Shown piece by piece: positions 36,703 to 44,880 of a stretch of DNA of 64,000 nucleotides. Where the stretch lies: contig NZ_JAOEIY010000005.1 in NCBI RefSeq assembly GCF_025966695.1, positions 1 to 64,000 on the forward strand. The letters run 5' to 3'. The first letter of the stretch is position 1. Every line of letters begins with the position of its first letter. Under the pieces are notes generated by a model. The model had not been told where the DNA came from. It saw nothing but the letters and a program-made list of their open reading frames with translations, and did not search any database. A program made the position numbers and the translations under genes. The DNA comes from Stutzerimonas sp. S1. Its GTDB lineage: Bacteria; Pseudomonadota; Gammaproteobacteria; Pseudomonadales; Pseudomonadaceae.

Positions 36703-37104
36703 TCAGACGGTTTCGGCCTCCAGCGGATAGACGCCGCTCTCGTCGTGCACTTCGCGGCCGTTGAGCGGCGGGTTGAAGACGCAGGCCAGCTTCAAGTCTT
36801 CGCTGCCGCCACGCAGCAGGTGCTCGTCATGCTTGTCCAGCACGTACAGCGTGCCCGGCTCGATCTTGTAGATCTTGCCGTCGGCGATGGTCTCGATCTC
36901 GCCGTTGCCGCTGATGCAGTACACCGACTCGAAGTGGTTCTGATAGTGGATGTGCGTCTCGCTGCCGGCGTAGATGGTGGTTATGTGGAACGAGAAGCCC
37001 ACCTTGTCGTCCTTGAGCAGCATGCGCGTGCTGTCCCAGGTGCCGGTCTGGCTGTGGACCTTGCGGTCGGTCTGCTCGCACTCGGCGAGGGTTCTTACGA
37101 TCAT
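36703..37104 (-). CDS. ectC: L-ectoine synthase EctC
   Basis: EctC closes N-gamma-acetyl-diaminobutyrate to ectoine. The 133-residue cupin has the iron-site region [23 protein letters not shown] and the C-terminal [22 protein letters not shown], both typical. A GAGGA ribosome site precedes ATG 37104, 15 bases after the ectB stop. Confidence 0.97.
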   Translation of the reverse strand: MIVRTLAECEQTDRKVHSQTGTWDSTRMLLKDDKVGFSFHITTIYAGSETHIHYQNHFESVYCISGNGEIETIADGKIYKIEPGTLYVLDKHDEHLLRGGSEDLKLACVFNPPLNGREVHDESGVYPLEAETV

Positions 37105-37119
37105 TGTTCGGTCCTCGAA

Positions 37120-38397
37120 TCAGGAAGCTTGGTTTTCGGTCTGCTCGCTCATCACGGCGGCGAAGGCCTTGTCGAGGATGGCGAGCGCCTTGTCGATCTG
37201 CTCTTCGCTGATGATCAGCGGGCAGAGACACTTGACCACTTCGCTATGGGCGCCGCTGGTCTCGATTACCAGGCCGTTGTCGAAGGCGTGGCGGCAGACG
37301 GCGGCGGCGATATCGCCATCCGGGCAGCTGATGCCGAGCATCATTCCGCGGCCTTTGAGGAACAGCGAATCAGGGCCGTGGCGGCGGATGATGCGTTGCA
37401 TGCCGTCGGCGATGCGCTTGCCCTTGGCCTTCACGCTGTTGGCGAACTCGTCGTTCTGCCAGAAGTGCTCGACGGCCGCGGCGGCGGTGACGAAGGCGTG
37501 GTTGTTGCCGCGGAAGGTGCCGTTGTGCTCGCCCGGCTTCCACTGGTCCAGCTCCTGGCGCAGCAGCACCATGGCGAACGGCAGGCCGTAGCCGGACAGC
37601 GACTTGGACAGGGTCACGATGTCCGGCTGGATGCCCATCTCCTCGAAGCTGAAGAAGGTGCCGGTGCGGCCGCAACCGGCCTGGATGTCATCGACGATGA
37701 GCAGCATCTCGTGCTTGCGGCAGAGCTTCTCAAGCTTGCGCATCCACTCGGTCGACGCGGTGTTCAGACCGCCTTCGCCCTGAACGACCTCGACGATCAC
37801 CGCGGCGGGCTTGTCGATGCCGCTGGAAGGGTCGGAGAGCAGCTTGTCCATCATGCCGATGGTGTTGGTCTTGTCGCCGAAGTAGTTGGCGTAGGGCATG
37901 CGGCTGACATCGGTGAGGCTGATGCCGGAGCCGCCGCGGTGGTGCTGGTTGCCGGTCGCGGCCAGCGCGCCGATGCTGCAGCCGTGGAAACCGTTGGTGA
38001 AGCTGATGATGTTGTTGCGCCCGGTGACCTTGCGCGCCAGCTTCATCGCTGCTTCGACCGCGTTGGTGCCGGTCGGGCCGGTGAACTGCATGCGGTAGTC
38101 GCCCATGCCGCGCGGTTCGAGGATCAGACGGTTGAAGGTTTCGAGGAAACGCTCCTTGGCCGCGGTGTACATGTCCAGGCCGTGGGTGATGCCGTCGTTC
38201 TCGATGTACTCGAGCAGCGCCTGCTTGAGTACCGGGTGGTTGTGCCCGTAGTTGAGCGTGCCGGCGCCGGCGAGGAAGTCGATGTAGCGCTTGCCGTCCT
38301 GGGTGACCAGTTCGGCGCCCTGGGCCTGGTTGAAGACCACGGGGAAGGAACGGCAGTAGCTACGAACCTTGGATTCGTTCAGTTCAAAAGTTTTCAT
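37120..38397 (-). CDS. ectB: Diaminobutyrate--2-oxoglutarate transaminase EctB
   Basis: EctB aminates L-aspartate semialdehyde to L-2,4-diaminobutyrate using glutamate and PLP. The 425-residue product is a class III aminotransferase with [52 protein letters not shown] and the PLP lysine in [13 protein letters not shown]. Its ATG overlaps the ectA stop (ATGA) and has AAGGAG 5 bases upstream. Confidence 0.97.
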   Translation of the reverse strand: MKTFELNESKVRSYCRSFPVVFNQAQGAELVTQDGKRYIDFLAGAGTLNYGHNHPVLKQALLEYIENDGITHGLDMYTAAKERFLETFNRLILEPRGMGDYRMQFTGPTGTNAVEAAMKLARKVTGRNNIISFTNGFHGCSIGALAATGNQHHRGGSGISLTDVSRMPYANYFGDKTNTIGMMDKLLSDPSSGIDKPAAVIVEVVQGEGGLNTASTEWMRKLEKLCRKHEMLLIVDDIQAGCGRTGTFFSFEEMGIQPDIVTLSKSLSGYGLPFAMVLLRQELDQWKPGEHNGTFRGNNHAFVTAAAAVEHFWQNDEFANSVKAKGKRIADGMQRIIRRHGPDSLFLKGRGMMLGISCPDGDIAAAVCRHAFDNGLVIETSGAHSEVVKCLCPLIISEEQIDKALAILDKAFAAVMSEQTENQAS

Positions 38398-38975
38398 GCG
38401 TGCTCCTTGAGCTCTTCTTCTAGATGGGAAACGGTGAACGGGCCGGCGCGGTAGAGCACCTCGTCCTCGTGCTGACCGCCAAAGTGCGCGGCGCGGGAAA
38501 ACAGCGTGCGCGTGGTGCAGTCGGCACCCAGCCGGTCGAAGGCCCGCTTGAACAGTGCCTGCGACGCCGCGTTGTCCGGGGAAATGGTGGTTTCCATGAA
38601 GCGCACGTCGTGCTCACGGGCCACACGGGCCGTCAGCGCCAGCAGCATGCGCAGGGCCAGGCCCTGGCCGCGCATCGAACTGTCGACGGCGACCTGCCAG
38701 ACGAACAGGGTGTCCGGGCGGGCAGGGGGGCGGTAACCCGAGATGAAACCAACCAGTTCGCCCTGAGCATTCTCGGCGGCGATGGCGGTGTCAGCGAAAT
38801 CGGAACACTGCAGCAGGTTGCAGTAGACCGAATTGGTATCGAGGGGCTGGCAGCGCGCTACCAGCTGATGGAGGTTGTAACCGTCGCCGTCGGTTGGGCG
38901 ACGGAGCATTACGGTGGGGAAACTCAAAACAATGCCTTTGGGGTTGTTGATTGAATTCCTTTTTAGGGTAGGCAT
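38394..38975 (-). CDS. ectA: Diaminobutyrate acetyltransferase EctA
   Basis: EctA acetylates L-2,4-diaminobutyrate. The 193-residue GNAT protein has [37 protein letters not shown] (acetyl-CoA loop R/Q-x-x-G-x-G/A) and [18 protein letters not shown]. It is the first gene of ectABCD-ask. ATG 38975 lacks a strong ribosome site; the reading frame's first 18 residues are less conserved in the family, so a later start (MLRRPTDG) is possible. Confidence 0.95.
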   Translation of the reverse strand: MPTLKRNSINNPKGIVLSFPTVMLRRPTDGDGYNLHQLVARCQPLDTNSVYCNLLQCSDFADTAIAAENAQGELVGFISGYRPPARPDTLFVWQVAVDSSMRGQGLALRMLLALTARVAREHDVRFMETTISPDNAASQALFKRAFDRLGADCTTRTLFSRAAHFGGQHEDEVLYRAGPFTVSHLEEELKEHA

Positions 38976-39538
38976 ATCTGGAAAAGTTTCTCAACCCGAA
39001 CTTCTGAATATGCGAAGTTCAGGGTGCTGCATATATCGCTCGATCCCGCGTAATTACGGTGATTGCGCCGTGGATGTTTCAGTCTGTTTCATTTCGCCAG
39101 GCTGGCGATGAAGACTGATAGTTACGGGGAAGTTTCTGGAGTGTCGCGAGAAGTTCGATGGCGGTGATGCGCAGAAGTTCGCCCTGGGTGACCATGGCGT
39201 AGCTGCAAGCGGCGTGAATAGTAGGTTTGCTGTGGTTGATCGATGCCCGAGCCGTTCGCTATGCACGCGCTGTTGGGCATGGCGTGCTGCGGATAAGTGT
39301 GCAGGGAAGAATCAGGCGGAGAATCGACGCGGAAATAGCACTAAATGGCGGAGTGAACTACCGATGATATTTAGCCGATATGACGTCTGTATGTCGACGA
39401 GATCTGGCCACGGCCGAGCTAGTTGCTCGGGATAGTTGCCAGGGTCGCAACGTCATCATCAGCAAAGTCTGCCAATCGGCTCTAACTCGCATTATTCGGG
39501 GCTGCAGCGAAGTTCGCGGAAGTTGTTCCGGCGGCACT
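38976..39538. promoter_or_regulatory. Long regulatory region upstream of the ectoine operon
   Basis: These 563 bases have no credible gene. A perfect inverted repeat GAACTTC-N9-GAAGTTC (38998-39020) lies 23 bases upstream of ectA, an operator-like position. Further GAAGTTC copies occur at 39150-39156, 39174-39180 and 39509-39515. The region is more AT-rich than its neighbours. No ectR (MarR-type) gene is beside the cluster, so the regulator must be elsewhere. Confidence 0.55.
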
Positions 39539-40981
39539 TCAGTGCCACCAGTTCCGGCCCTGGCGTTCGATGAATTGGTGGGCCTGTTCCGGGCCGTCGC
39601 TGCCGGCCGGGTAGGGACGTGGTTTGCGGTAGTGACCATGCCAGCCACGCAGAATCGGGTCGACCCAGCGCCAGGCTGCTTCCACCTCGTCGCGGCGCAT
39701 GAACAGCGTCGAGTCGCCCTCGATGACATCGAGCAGGAGGCGCTCGTAGGCCTCCCAGCGGCGGCTGCTGCTGAACGCATGCGCGAGGTTCAGATCCAGC
39801 TCCACCGGCTCCAGCTGCATGCCCTTGCCGGGGGCCTTGGCCATCAGCTGGAGGCTGATGCATTCCTCCGGCTGCAGACGGATCACCAGACGGTTGGTTT
39901 CGCCCTTCTTGAACAGCAGATGCGGCACCGGCTTGAAGGTGATGACGATCTCCGAGCGCTTCTTCGCCATGCGCTTGCCGGTACGCAGGTAGAACGGCAC
40001 GCCGGCCCAGCGCCAGTTGTCGATCTCGGCCTGCACGGCGACGAAGGTTTCGGTATCGCTGTCATTGTCGATGTTGTTCTCGAAGTAGTAGGCCGGCACG
40101 TCATGCCCGCCGATCTCGCCGGCGCCGTACTGACCACGCACCGTCTTGTCCAGCACGTCCATGCCGGTGATCGGCTTGAGCGCTTCGAGCACCTTGACCT
40201 TCTCATTGCGCACCGACTCGGCGGTGAAGCGCACCGGCGCCTCCATGGCCACCAGGCAGAGCAGCTGCAGCAAGTGGTTCTGCAGCATGTCGCGCATGGC
40301 GCCGGCATGGTCGTAGTAGCTGCCGCGATTCTCCACGCCGAGGGTCTCGGCCACGGTGATCTGCACATGATCGATGTGCCCGGCGCGCCAGATCGGCTCG
40401 AACAGCGCATTGGCGAAGCGCAGCGCCATGAGGTTCTGCACGGTCTCCTTGCCCAGGTAATGGTCGATCCGGTAGATGCGTGGCTCGGCAAATACCGCGC
40501 CGATCGCCGCGTTGATCGCCTGCGCCGACTCCAGCGAATGACCGATGGGTTTCTCCAGCACGATGCGTGCGTTTTCCCCGGCAAGCCCGGCGCTTTCCAG
40601 ATTGGAGGCGATGGGCTCGAACAGGTCCGGGGCGGTGGCCAGGTAGTAGACGCGTATGCGGCCCTCGGCATGGCCGATGTGATGGGCCAGGCGGACGAAC
40701 TCGCCGCGTTGGCTGGCGTCCAGGGTGAAGTAGTCGAGGCGCTCGGCGAAAGCCTGCCAGACCTCGGTGTTGAAGTCGGCGCGCGTCACCTGGGCGCGGC
40801 AATGCCGTTCGGCCAGGGCTAGGTAAGCATCACGGTCGAGCTTCTTGCGCGCCAGGGCGAGGATGCGCACATCGCTGTGCAGGCGGCCGTCGCGGTGCAG
40901 GTGATAGAGCGCCGGCAGCAGCTTGTGCAGGGCCAGGTCGCCGGTGCCGCCAAACACGAGCATGTCACAGGAAATCGACAC
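39539..40981 (-). CDS. zwf: Glucose-6-phosphate 1-dehydrogenase (zwf paralogue)
   Basis: The enzyme oxidises glucose 6-phosphate with NAD(P)+ to 6-phosphogluconolactone. The 480-residue product has the nucleotide-binding start MLVFGGTGDLALHKLLPALY and the catalytic signature RIDHYLGKE. A GTG start at 40981 has GAGGAG 7 bases upstream. It is divergent from an RpiR/HexR-type regulator and is not beside pgl, edd or eda, so it matches the second zwf of P. aeruginosa (PA5439 position) rather than the hex-regulon copy. Confidence 0.94.
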   Translation of the reverse strand: MSISCDMLVFGGTGDLALHKLLPALYHLHRDGRLHSDVRILALARKKLDRDAYLALAERHCRAQVTRADFNTEVWQAFAERLDYFTLDASQRGEFVRLAHHIGHAEGRIRVYYLATAPDLFEPIASNLESAGLAGENARIVLEKPIGHSLESAQAINAAIGAVFAEPRIYRIDHYLGKETVQNLMALRFANALFEPIWRAGHIDHVQITVAETLGVENRGSYYDHAGAMRDMLQNHLLQLLCLVAMEAPVRFTAESVRNEKVKVLEALKPITGMDVLDKTVRGQYGAGEIGGHDVPAYYFENNIDNDSDTETFVAVQAEIDNWRWAGVPFYLRTGKRMAKKRSEIVITFKPVPHLLFKKGETNRLVIRLQPEECISLQLMAKAPGKGMQLEPVELDLNLAHAFSSSRRWEAYERLLLDVIEGDSTLFMRRDEVEAAWRWVDPILRGWHGHYRKPRPYPAGSDGPEQAHQFIERQGRNWWH

Positions 40982-41026
40982 GGAATCACTCCTCAGGGCC
41001 GGATAATTGGGCGTCAGGGCTGGCCA

Positions 41027-41041
41027 TGTAGTATAACTACC
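41027..41041. promoter_or_regulatory. Candidate HexR-type operator
   Basis: TGTAGTATAACTACC is a near-perfect palindrome (GTAGT-AT-AACTAC core) in the 145-base gap between the divergent zwf and regulator genes, 46 bases upstream of the zwf start. It resembles the palindromic sites bound by HexR-family sugar-phosphate sensors. Confidence 0.6.
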
Positions 41042-41126
41042 GGCCCACTACAACCCAGCTGGCAGGCCGAGCGAGCATCATGCGCCCGTTGACGGCCGTC
41101 AGACGCGATCATAGCGAGTCCTCACC

Positions 41127-41990
41127 GTGAATCTGCTGCAACACATCGCCCAATCGAGAAGTCTGCTGCGAAAGTCGGAGCTGAAGGTGGCCGACCATGT
41201 GCTGCTCGATCCGGCTGCGGTGATGCACAGCTCCATGGCTGATCTCGCCCATGCCGTGGGTGTCAGCGAGCCGACCATCGTGCGCTTCTGCCGTGCCATT
41301 GGCTGTCTGGGCTTTCAGGACCTCAAGCTGAAGCTGGCGCAGAGCCTGGCGGCCGGCGCCAGTTTCGGCCAGTTCGCCATCAGTGAGAACGATTCTGTGG
41401 CCGACTTTGCCTTGAAGATCTTCGATACGACCCTGCACACCCTGATGGAAGTGCGCGAACGGCTCGACCCGGAGGCGCTGCAGCGCGCCATCACCGCGAT
41501 GGCCAATGCCGAGCGGGTGGAGTTCTACGGTTTCGGCGCCTCGGGCGCGGTCGCCACCGACGCCCAGCACAAGTTCTTCCGCCTGCTGCTGTCGGCGGCA
41601 GCCTATTCCGACCCGCACATGCAGGCGATGTCGGCGGTGACGCTCAAGCCCACCGACGTGGCGATCTGCATCTCGCAGTCCGGGCGCTCCAAGGACCTGC
41701 TGATCACCGCTAACGTGGTGCGCGAATCCGGCGCCACGCTGATCACTCTGTGTCCGAGCCAGACGCCGCTGGCGGAGCTGGCCACCATCAACCTGGCCAT
41801 CGACGTGCAGGAAGACACCGAGATCTACACGCCGCTGACCTCGCGCATTGCCCACCTGGTAGTGATCGACGTGCTGGCGATGGGGGTCGCCATGGCGCGC
41901 GGGCCGAGCCTGGTCAACCACCTCAAGAGCGTCAAGCGCAGCCTGCGTAGCCTGCGCCTGTCGCCGAAGACGGTGAAGCACGAGGACTGA
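41127..41990 (+). CDS. hexR: RpiR/HexR-family transcriptional regulator
   Basis: The 287-residue product has an N-terminal RpiR helix-turn-helix (about 1-80; SMADLAHAVGVSEPTIVRFCRAIGCLGFQDLKLKLAQ) and a C-terminal SIS sugar-phosphate domain (about 125-260; VEFYGFGASGAVATDAQHKFFRLL, ICISQSGRSKDLL). HexR members repress glucose-catabolic genes and are released by 2-keto-3-deoxy-6-phosphogluconate. It starts with GTG at 41127 and diverges from the zwf paralogue that it probably controls. The symbol reflects family resemblance; it sits at the PA5438 position, so it may be a HexR paralogue. Confidence 0.88.
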   Translation: MNLLQHIAQSRSLLRKSELKVADHVLLDPAAVMHSSMADLAHAVGVSEPTIVRFCRAIGCLGFQDLKLKLAQSLAAGASFGQFAISENDSVADFALKIFDTTLHTLMEVRERLDPEALQRAITAMANAERVEFYGFGASGAVATDAQHKFFRLLLSAAAYSDPHMQAMSAVTLKPTDVAICISQSGRSKDLLITANVVRESGATLITLCPSQTPLAELATINLAIDVQEDTEIYTPLTSRIAHLVVIDVLAMGVAMARGPSLVNHLKSVKRSLRSLRLSPKTVKHED

Positions 41991-42085
41991 GCAGGCGGTT
42001 TCATCGCCTGGTCAGCAGGCTGTCTTCATAGCGTCATCTGTCGGTTCGATGCTGGTCTCCCGTTACCTGTTCTGGGAGACCGCTC

Positions 42086-42298
42086 ATGCACCAGTACACC
42101 GACGTCCTTCCCCTGTCCGACTCCAAGGCGCGCCGCAAGGAGCAGGACGTGCGCCGCATGCAGTTCCGCCGCGCCATCGAGAGCTATGCCGAGCAGCGCC
42201 AGCTGCATGCGCTGCTGGATCCTTTCGCCGAACCCTCGGCGTTCAGTGCGCAGCAGGCTTGGGCGGAGAACCGCCGAAGCGCGCCGCCAGCGCACTGA
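42086..42298 (+). CDS. Small basic hypothetical protein
   Basis: The 70-residue product is rich in Arg, Gln and Ala and largely helical (SKARRKEQDVRRMQFRRAIESYAEQRQLHALL). A good ribosome site (GGGAG, 7 bases upstream) supports it. Its 3' end overlaps the 3' end of the convergent LysR gene by 56 bases. I do not recognise a function. Confidence 0.55.
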   Translation: MHQYTDVLPLSDSKARRKEQDVRRMQFRRAIESYAEQRQLHALLDPFAEPSAFSAQQAWAENRRSAPPAH

Positions 42299-43202
42299 CC
42301 TGCGCGCGCTGGTCACGGATGAAGGCGAAGAACGCCTGGGCTACCGGGCTCAGGCGTTTGCCGCGGGCGTAGGCGATGCACCAGCTGCGGTAGAGCGGTA
42401 ACTCGTCCACCGGCAGCTCGCGCAACAGGCCGTGGGCCAGCTCGAGGGTCACCGCATGGCGCGGCAACAGCGCCACGCCGAGGCCGGCGATCACCGCTTC
42501 GCGCAGCGCATCGAGCGAGGCGATCTGCACGGTCTGGGCAAAGTGCGCGCGCTTCTGCTGGAAGTATTCCTCGCACGCCTTGCGCGTGCCCGAGCCGGGT
42601 TCGCGCACCAGCAGCGGATAGGCCGCCAGGTCCTGCAACGACAGCCGGCTAGCCCGACACAGCGGATGCTCCGGCGGCGCCACGGCGATGATCGGGTTGT
42701 TGAGGAAGGGCAGGAATTCCAGCGCGATTTCCGAGGGCATCAGCGACATGATCACCAGATCGTCGCGGTTGTCCGACAGGCGCTTGATCACCTGTGCTCG
42801 GTTCACCACGCTCAGCTGCAGGCTGACTTCCGGGTGCTGACGGCGGAAGGCGGCGAACAGATGCGGTACGAAGTACTTGGCGCTCGATTCCACCGCCAGG
42901 TTCAGCTGGCCCTGCAGCGAGCCCTGCAGGTCTGACAGCTGCATGTCGAGGCTGTCGAGACGGGCGAAGATATCGCCGCTGGCGCGCCTGAGCGCCTCGG
43001 CTGCTTCGGTCAGGTAGAGCTTCTTGCCGACGTACTCGAACAGTGGCTGCCCCACCAGCTCTTCCAGTTGGCGAATCTGCAGGCTCACTGCCGGCTGGGT
43101 CAGCGCCATCTCCTCGGCCGCGCGGCTGTAGGAACGGCTTTCGCAGACGGCGCCGAACACCTGCAGCTGGCGCAGCGTGATGCGCATCAGGGACTTTCGC
43201 AT
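42243..43202 (-). CDS. pycR: LysR-family regulator of pyruvate carboxylase (PycR)
   Basis: The 319-residue product has a LysR winged helix at the N-terminus (LRQLQVFGAVCESRSYSRAAEEMALTQPAVSLQIRQLEE) and a two-lobe effector domain (about 95-300). The ATG at 43202 has AAAGGAG 5 bases upstream. It diverges from the pyruvate carboxylase genes with a candidate LysR site in between, matching pycR (PA5437) next to pycA/oadA in P. aeruginosa, where PycR is linked to virulence and biotin-enzyme regulation. Confidence 0.88.
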   Translation of the reverse strand: MRKSLMRITLRQLQVFGAVCESRSYSRAAEEMALTQPAVSLQIRQLEELVGQPLFEYVGKKLYLTEAAEALRRASGDIFARLDSLDMQLSDLQGSLQGQLNLAVESSAKYFVPHLFAAFRRQHPEVSLQLSVVNRAQVIKRLSDNRDDLVIMSLMPSEIALEFLPFLNNPIIAVAPPEHPLCRASRLSLQDLAAYPLLVREPGSGTRKACEEYFQQKRAHFAQTVQIASLDALREAVIAGLGVALLPRHAVTLELAHGLLRELPVDELPLYRSWCIAYARGKRLSPVAQAFFAFIRDQRAQVSALAARFGGSPPKPAAH

Positions 43203-43311
43203 CGCGTCTCCTTTGGGGGTGGTCGCGGCCCGTTCAGTCCGCCGAAATTAGCTGTTCAATCGGTCAGCTGCCGACGCGAAGGCCCTGCAGGGCCGGCCGC
43301 TCCGGCTATGT

Positions 43312-43327
43312 ATAAGTTTCTCCTTAT
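43312..43327. promoter_or_regulatory. Candidate LysR-type operator (ATAAG-N6-CTTAT)
   Basis: The inverted repeat ATAAG-TTTCTC-CTTAT fits the T-N11-A pattern of LysR regulators. It lies 110 bases upstream of pycR and 128 bases upstream of the carboxylase start, in the 252-base divergent region. An AT-rich stretch follows on the carboxylase side, suitable for the promoter. Confidence 0.55.
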
Positions 43328-43454
43328 GGCAAAGCAAACAATTATTCATTTTCGGTAATCGAAGGCCGCGGCGTAGGGTAAAAAACGCTCGCTCAAGGCG
43401 GGCATCCTCGACCCCGCCTGTGGGTCGCCTGCTCATCGATCCGAGGAAGACAGC

Positions 43455-44870
43455 GTGATCAAGAAGCTGCTGATCGCCAACCGCGGGGAAATTGCGGTGC
43501 GCATCGTGCGTGCCTGTGCCGAAATGGGCGTCCGCTCGGTGGCGGTATTCTCCGAGGCCGACCGCCATGCGCTGCACGTCAAGCGCGCCGACGAGGCGCA
43601 TTTCATCGGCGAAGACCCGCTGGCCGGCTATCTGAACCCGCGCAAGCTGGTGAACCTGGCGGTGGAAACCGGCTGCGACGCCCTGCATCCGGGCTACGGG
43701 TTCCTCTCCGAGAACGCCGAACTGGCGGAAATCTGCGCCGAGCGCGGAATCAAGTTCGTTGGCCCGAGCGCCGAAGTCATTCGCCGCATGGGCGACAAGA
43801 CCGAAGCCCGGCGCAGCATGATCAAGGCCGGCGTGCCCTGCACCCCCGGCACCGAAGGCAACGTCAAGGACCTCGCCGAGGCGTTGCGTGAAGCCGAACG
43901 CATCGGCTACCCGGTCATGCTCAAGGCCACCTCCGGCGGCGGCGGACGCGGCATCCGGCGCTGCAACTCGCCGGCGGAACTGGAATCGGCCTACCCGCGG
44001 GTGATCTCCGAGGCGACCAAGGCCTTCGGCAGCGCCGAGGTGTTCCTCGAGAAATGCATCGTCGAGCCCAAGCACATCGAGGCGCAGGTACTGGCCGATT
44101 CGTTCGGCAACACCGTGCACCTGTTCGAGCGCGACTGCTCGATCCAGCGCCGCAATCAGAAGCTGATCGAGATCGCGCCCAGCCCGCAGCTCACGCCTGA
44201 GCAGCGCGCCTATATCGGCGACCTCGCAGTGAAGGCGGCCAAGGCGGTGGGTTACGAGAACGCCGGCACCGTGGAGTTCCTGCTCGCCGATGGCGAGGTG
44301 TACTTCATGGAGATGAACACCCGCGTGCAGGTGGAGCACACCATCACCGAGGAAATCACCGGCATCGACATCGTCCGCGAGCAGATCCGCATCGCCTCGG
44401 GGCTGCCGTTGTCGGTCAAGCAGGAGGACATCCAGCATCGCGGCTATGCCCTGCAGTTCCGCATCAATGCCGAGGACCCGCGCAACAACTTCCTGCCGTG
44501 CTTCGGCAAGATCACCCGTTACTACGCGCCCGGCGGCCCGGGCGTGCGCACCGACACGGCGATCTACACCGGCTACACCATCCCGCCGTACTACGACTCC
44601 ATGTGCCTGAAGCTGGTGGTCTGGGCGCTGACCTGGGAAGAGGCGTTGGCGCGTGGCTCGCGCGCGCTGGACGACATGCGCGTGCAGGGCGTGAAGACCA
44701 CCGCCACCTACTACCAGCAGATTCTCGCCAACCCGGATTTCCGCAGCGGCCAGTTCAACACCAGCTTCGTCGACAACCATCCGGAGCTGCTGCACTACTC
44801 GATCAAACGCAAGCCGGGCGAACTGGCCCTGGCCATCGCCGCTGCCATTGCCGCCCACGCAGGCCTGTGA
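43455..44870 (+). CDS. pycA: Pyruvate carboxylase subunit A (biotin carboxylase)
   Basis: This subunit carboxylates biotin with ATP and bicarbonate. The 471-residue product has the biotin carboxylase N-domain (KLLIANRGEIAVRIVRA), the ATP-grasp loop (LKATSGGGGRGIRRC), the catalytic region EMNTRVQVEHTITEEITGIDIV and the C-domain. A GTG start at 43455 follows GAGGAAGACAGC. The next gene, 10 bases on, encodes the carboxyltransferase-biotin subunit, so this is a pyruvate carboxylase rather than a second acetyl-CoA carboxylase. Confidence 0.95.
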   Translation: MIKKLLIANRGEIAVRIVRACAEMGVRSVAVFSEADRHALHVKRADEAHFIGEDPLAGYLNPRKLVNLAVETGCDALHPGYGFLSENAELAEICAERGIKFVGPSAEVIRRMGDKTEARRSMIKAGVPCTPGTEGNVKDLAEALREAERIGYPVMLKATSGGGGRGIRRCNSPAELESAYPRVISEATKAFGSAEVFLEKCIVEPKHIEAQVLADSFGNTVHLFERDCSIQRRNQKLIEIAPSPQLTPEQRAYIGDLAVKAAKAVGYENAGTVEFLLADGEVYFMEMNTRVQVEHTITEEITGIDIVREQIRIASGLPLSVKQEDIQHRGYALQFRINAEDPRNNFLPCFGKITRYYAPGGPGVRTDTAIYTGYTIPPYYDSMCLKLVVWALTWEEALARGSRALDDMRVQGVKTTATYYQQILANPDFRSGQFNTSFVDNHPELLHYSIKRKPGELALAIAAAIAAHAGL

Positions 44871-44880
44871 GGAACGACCC

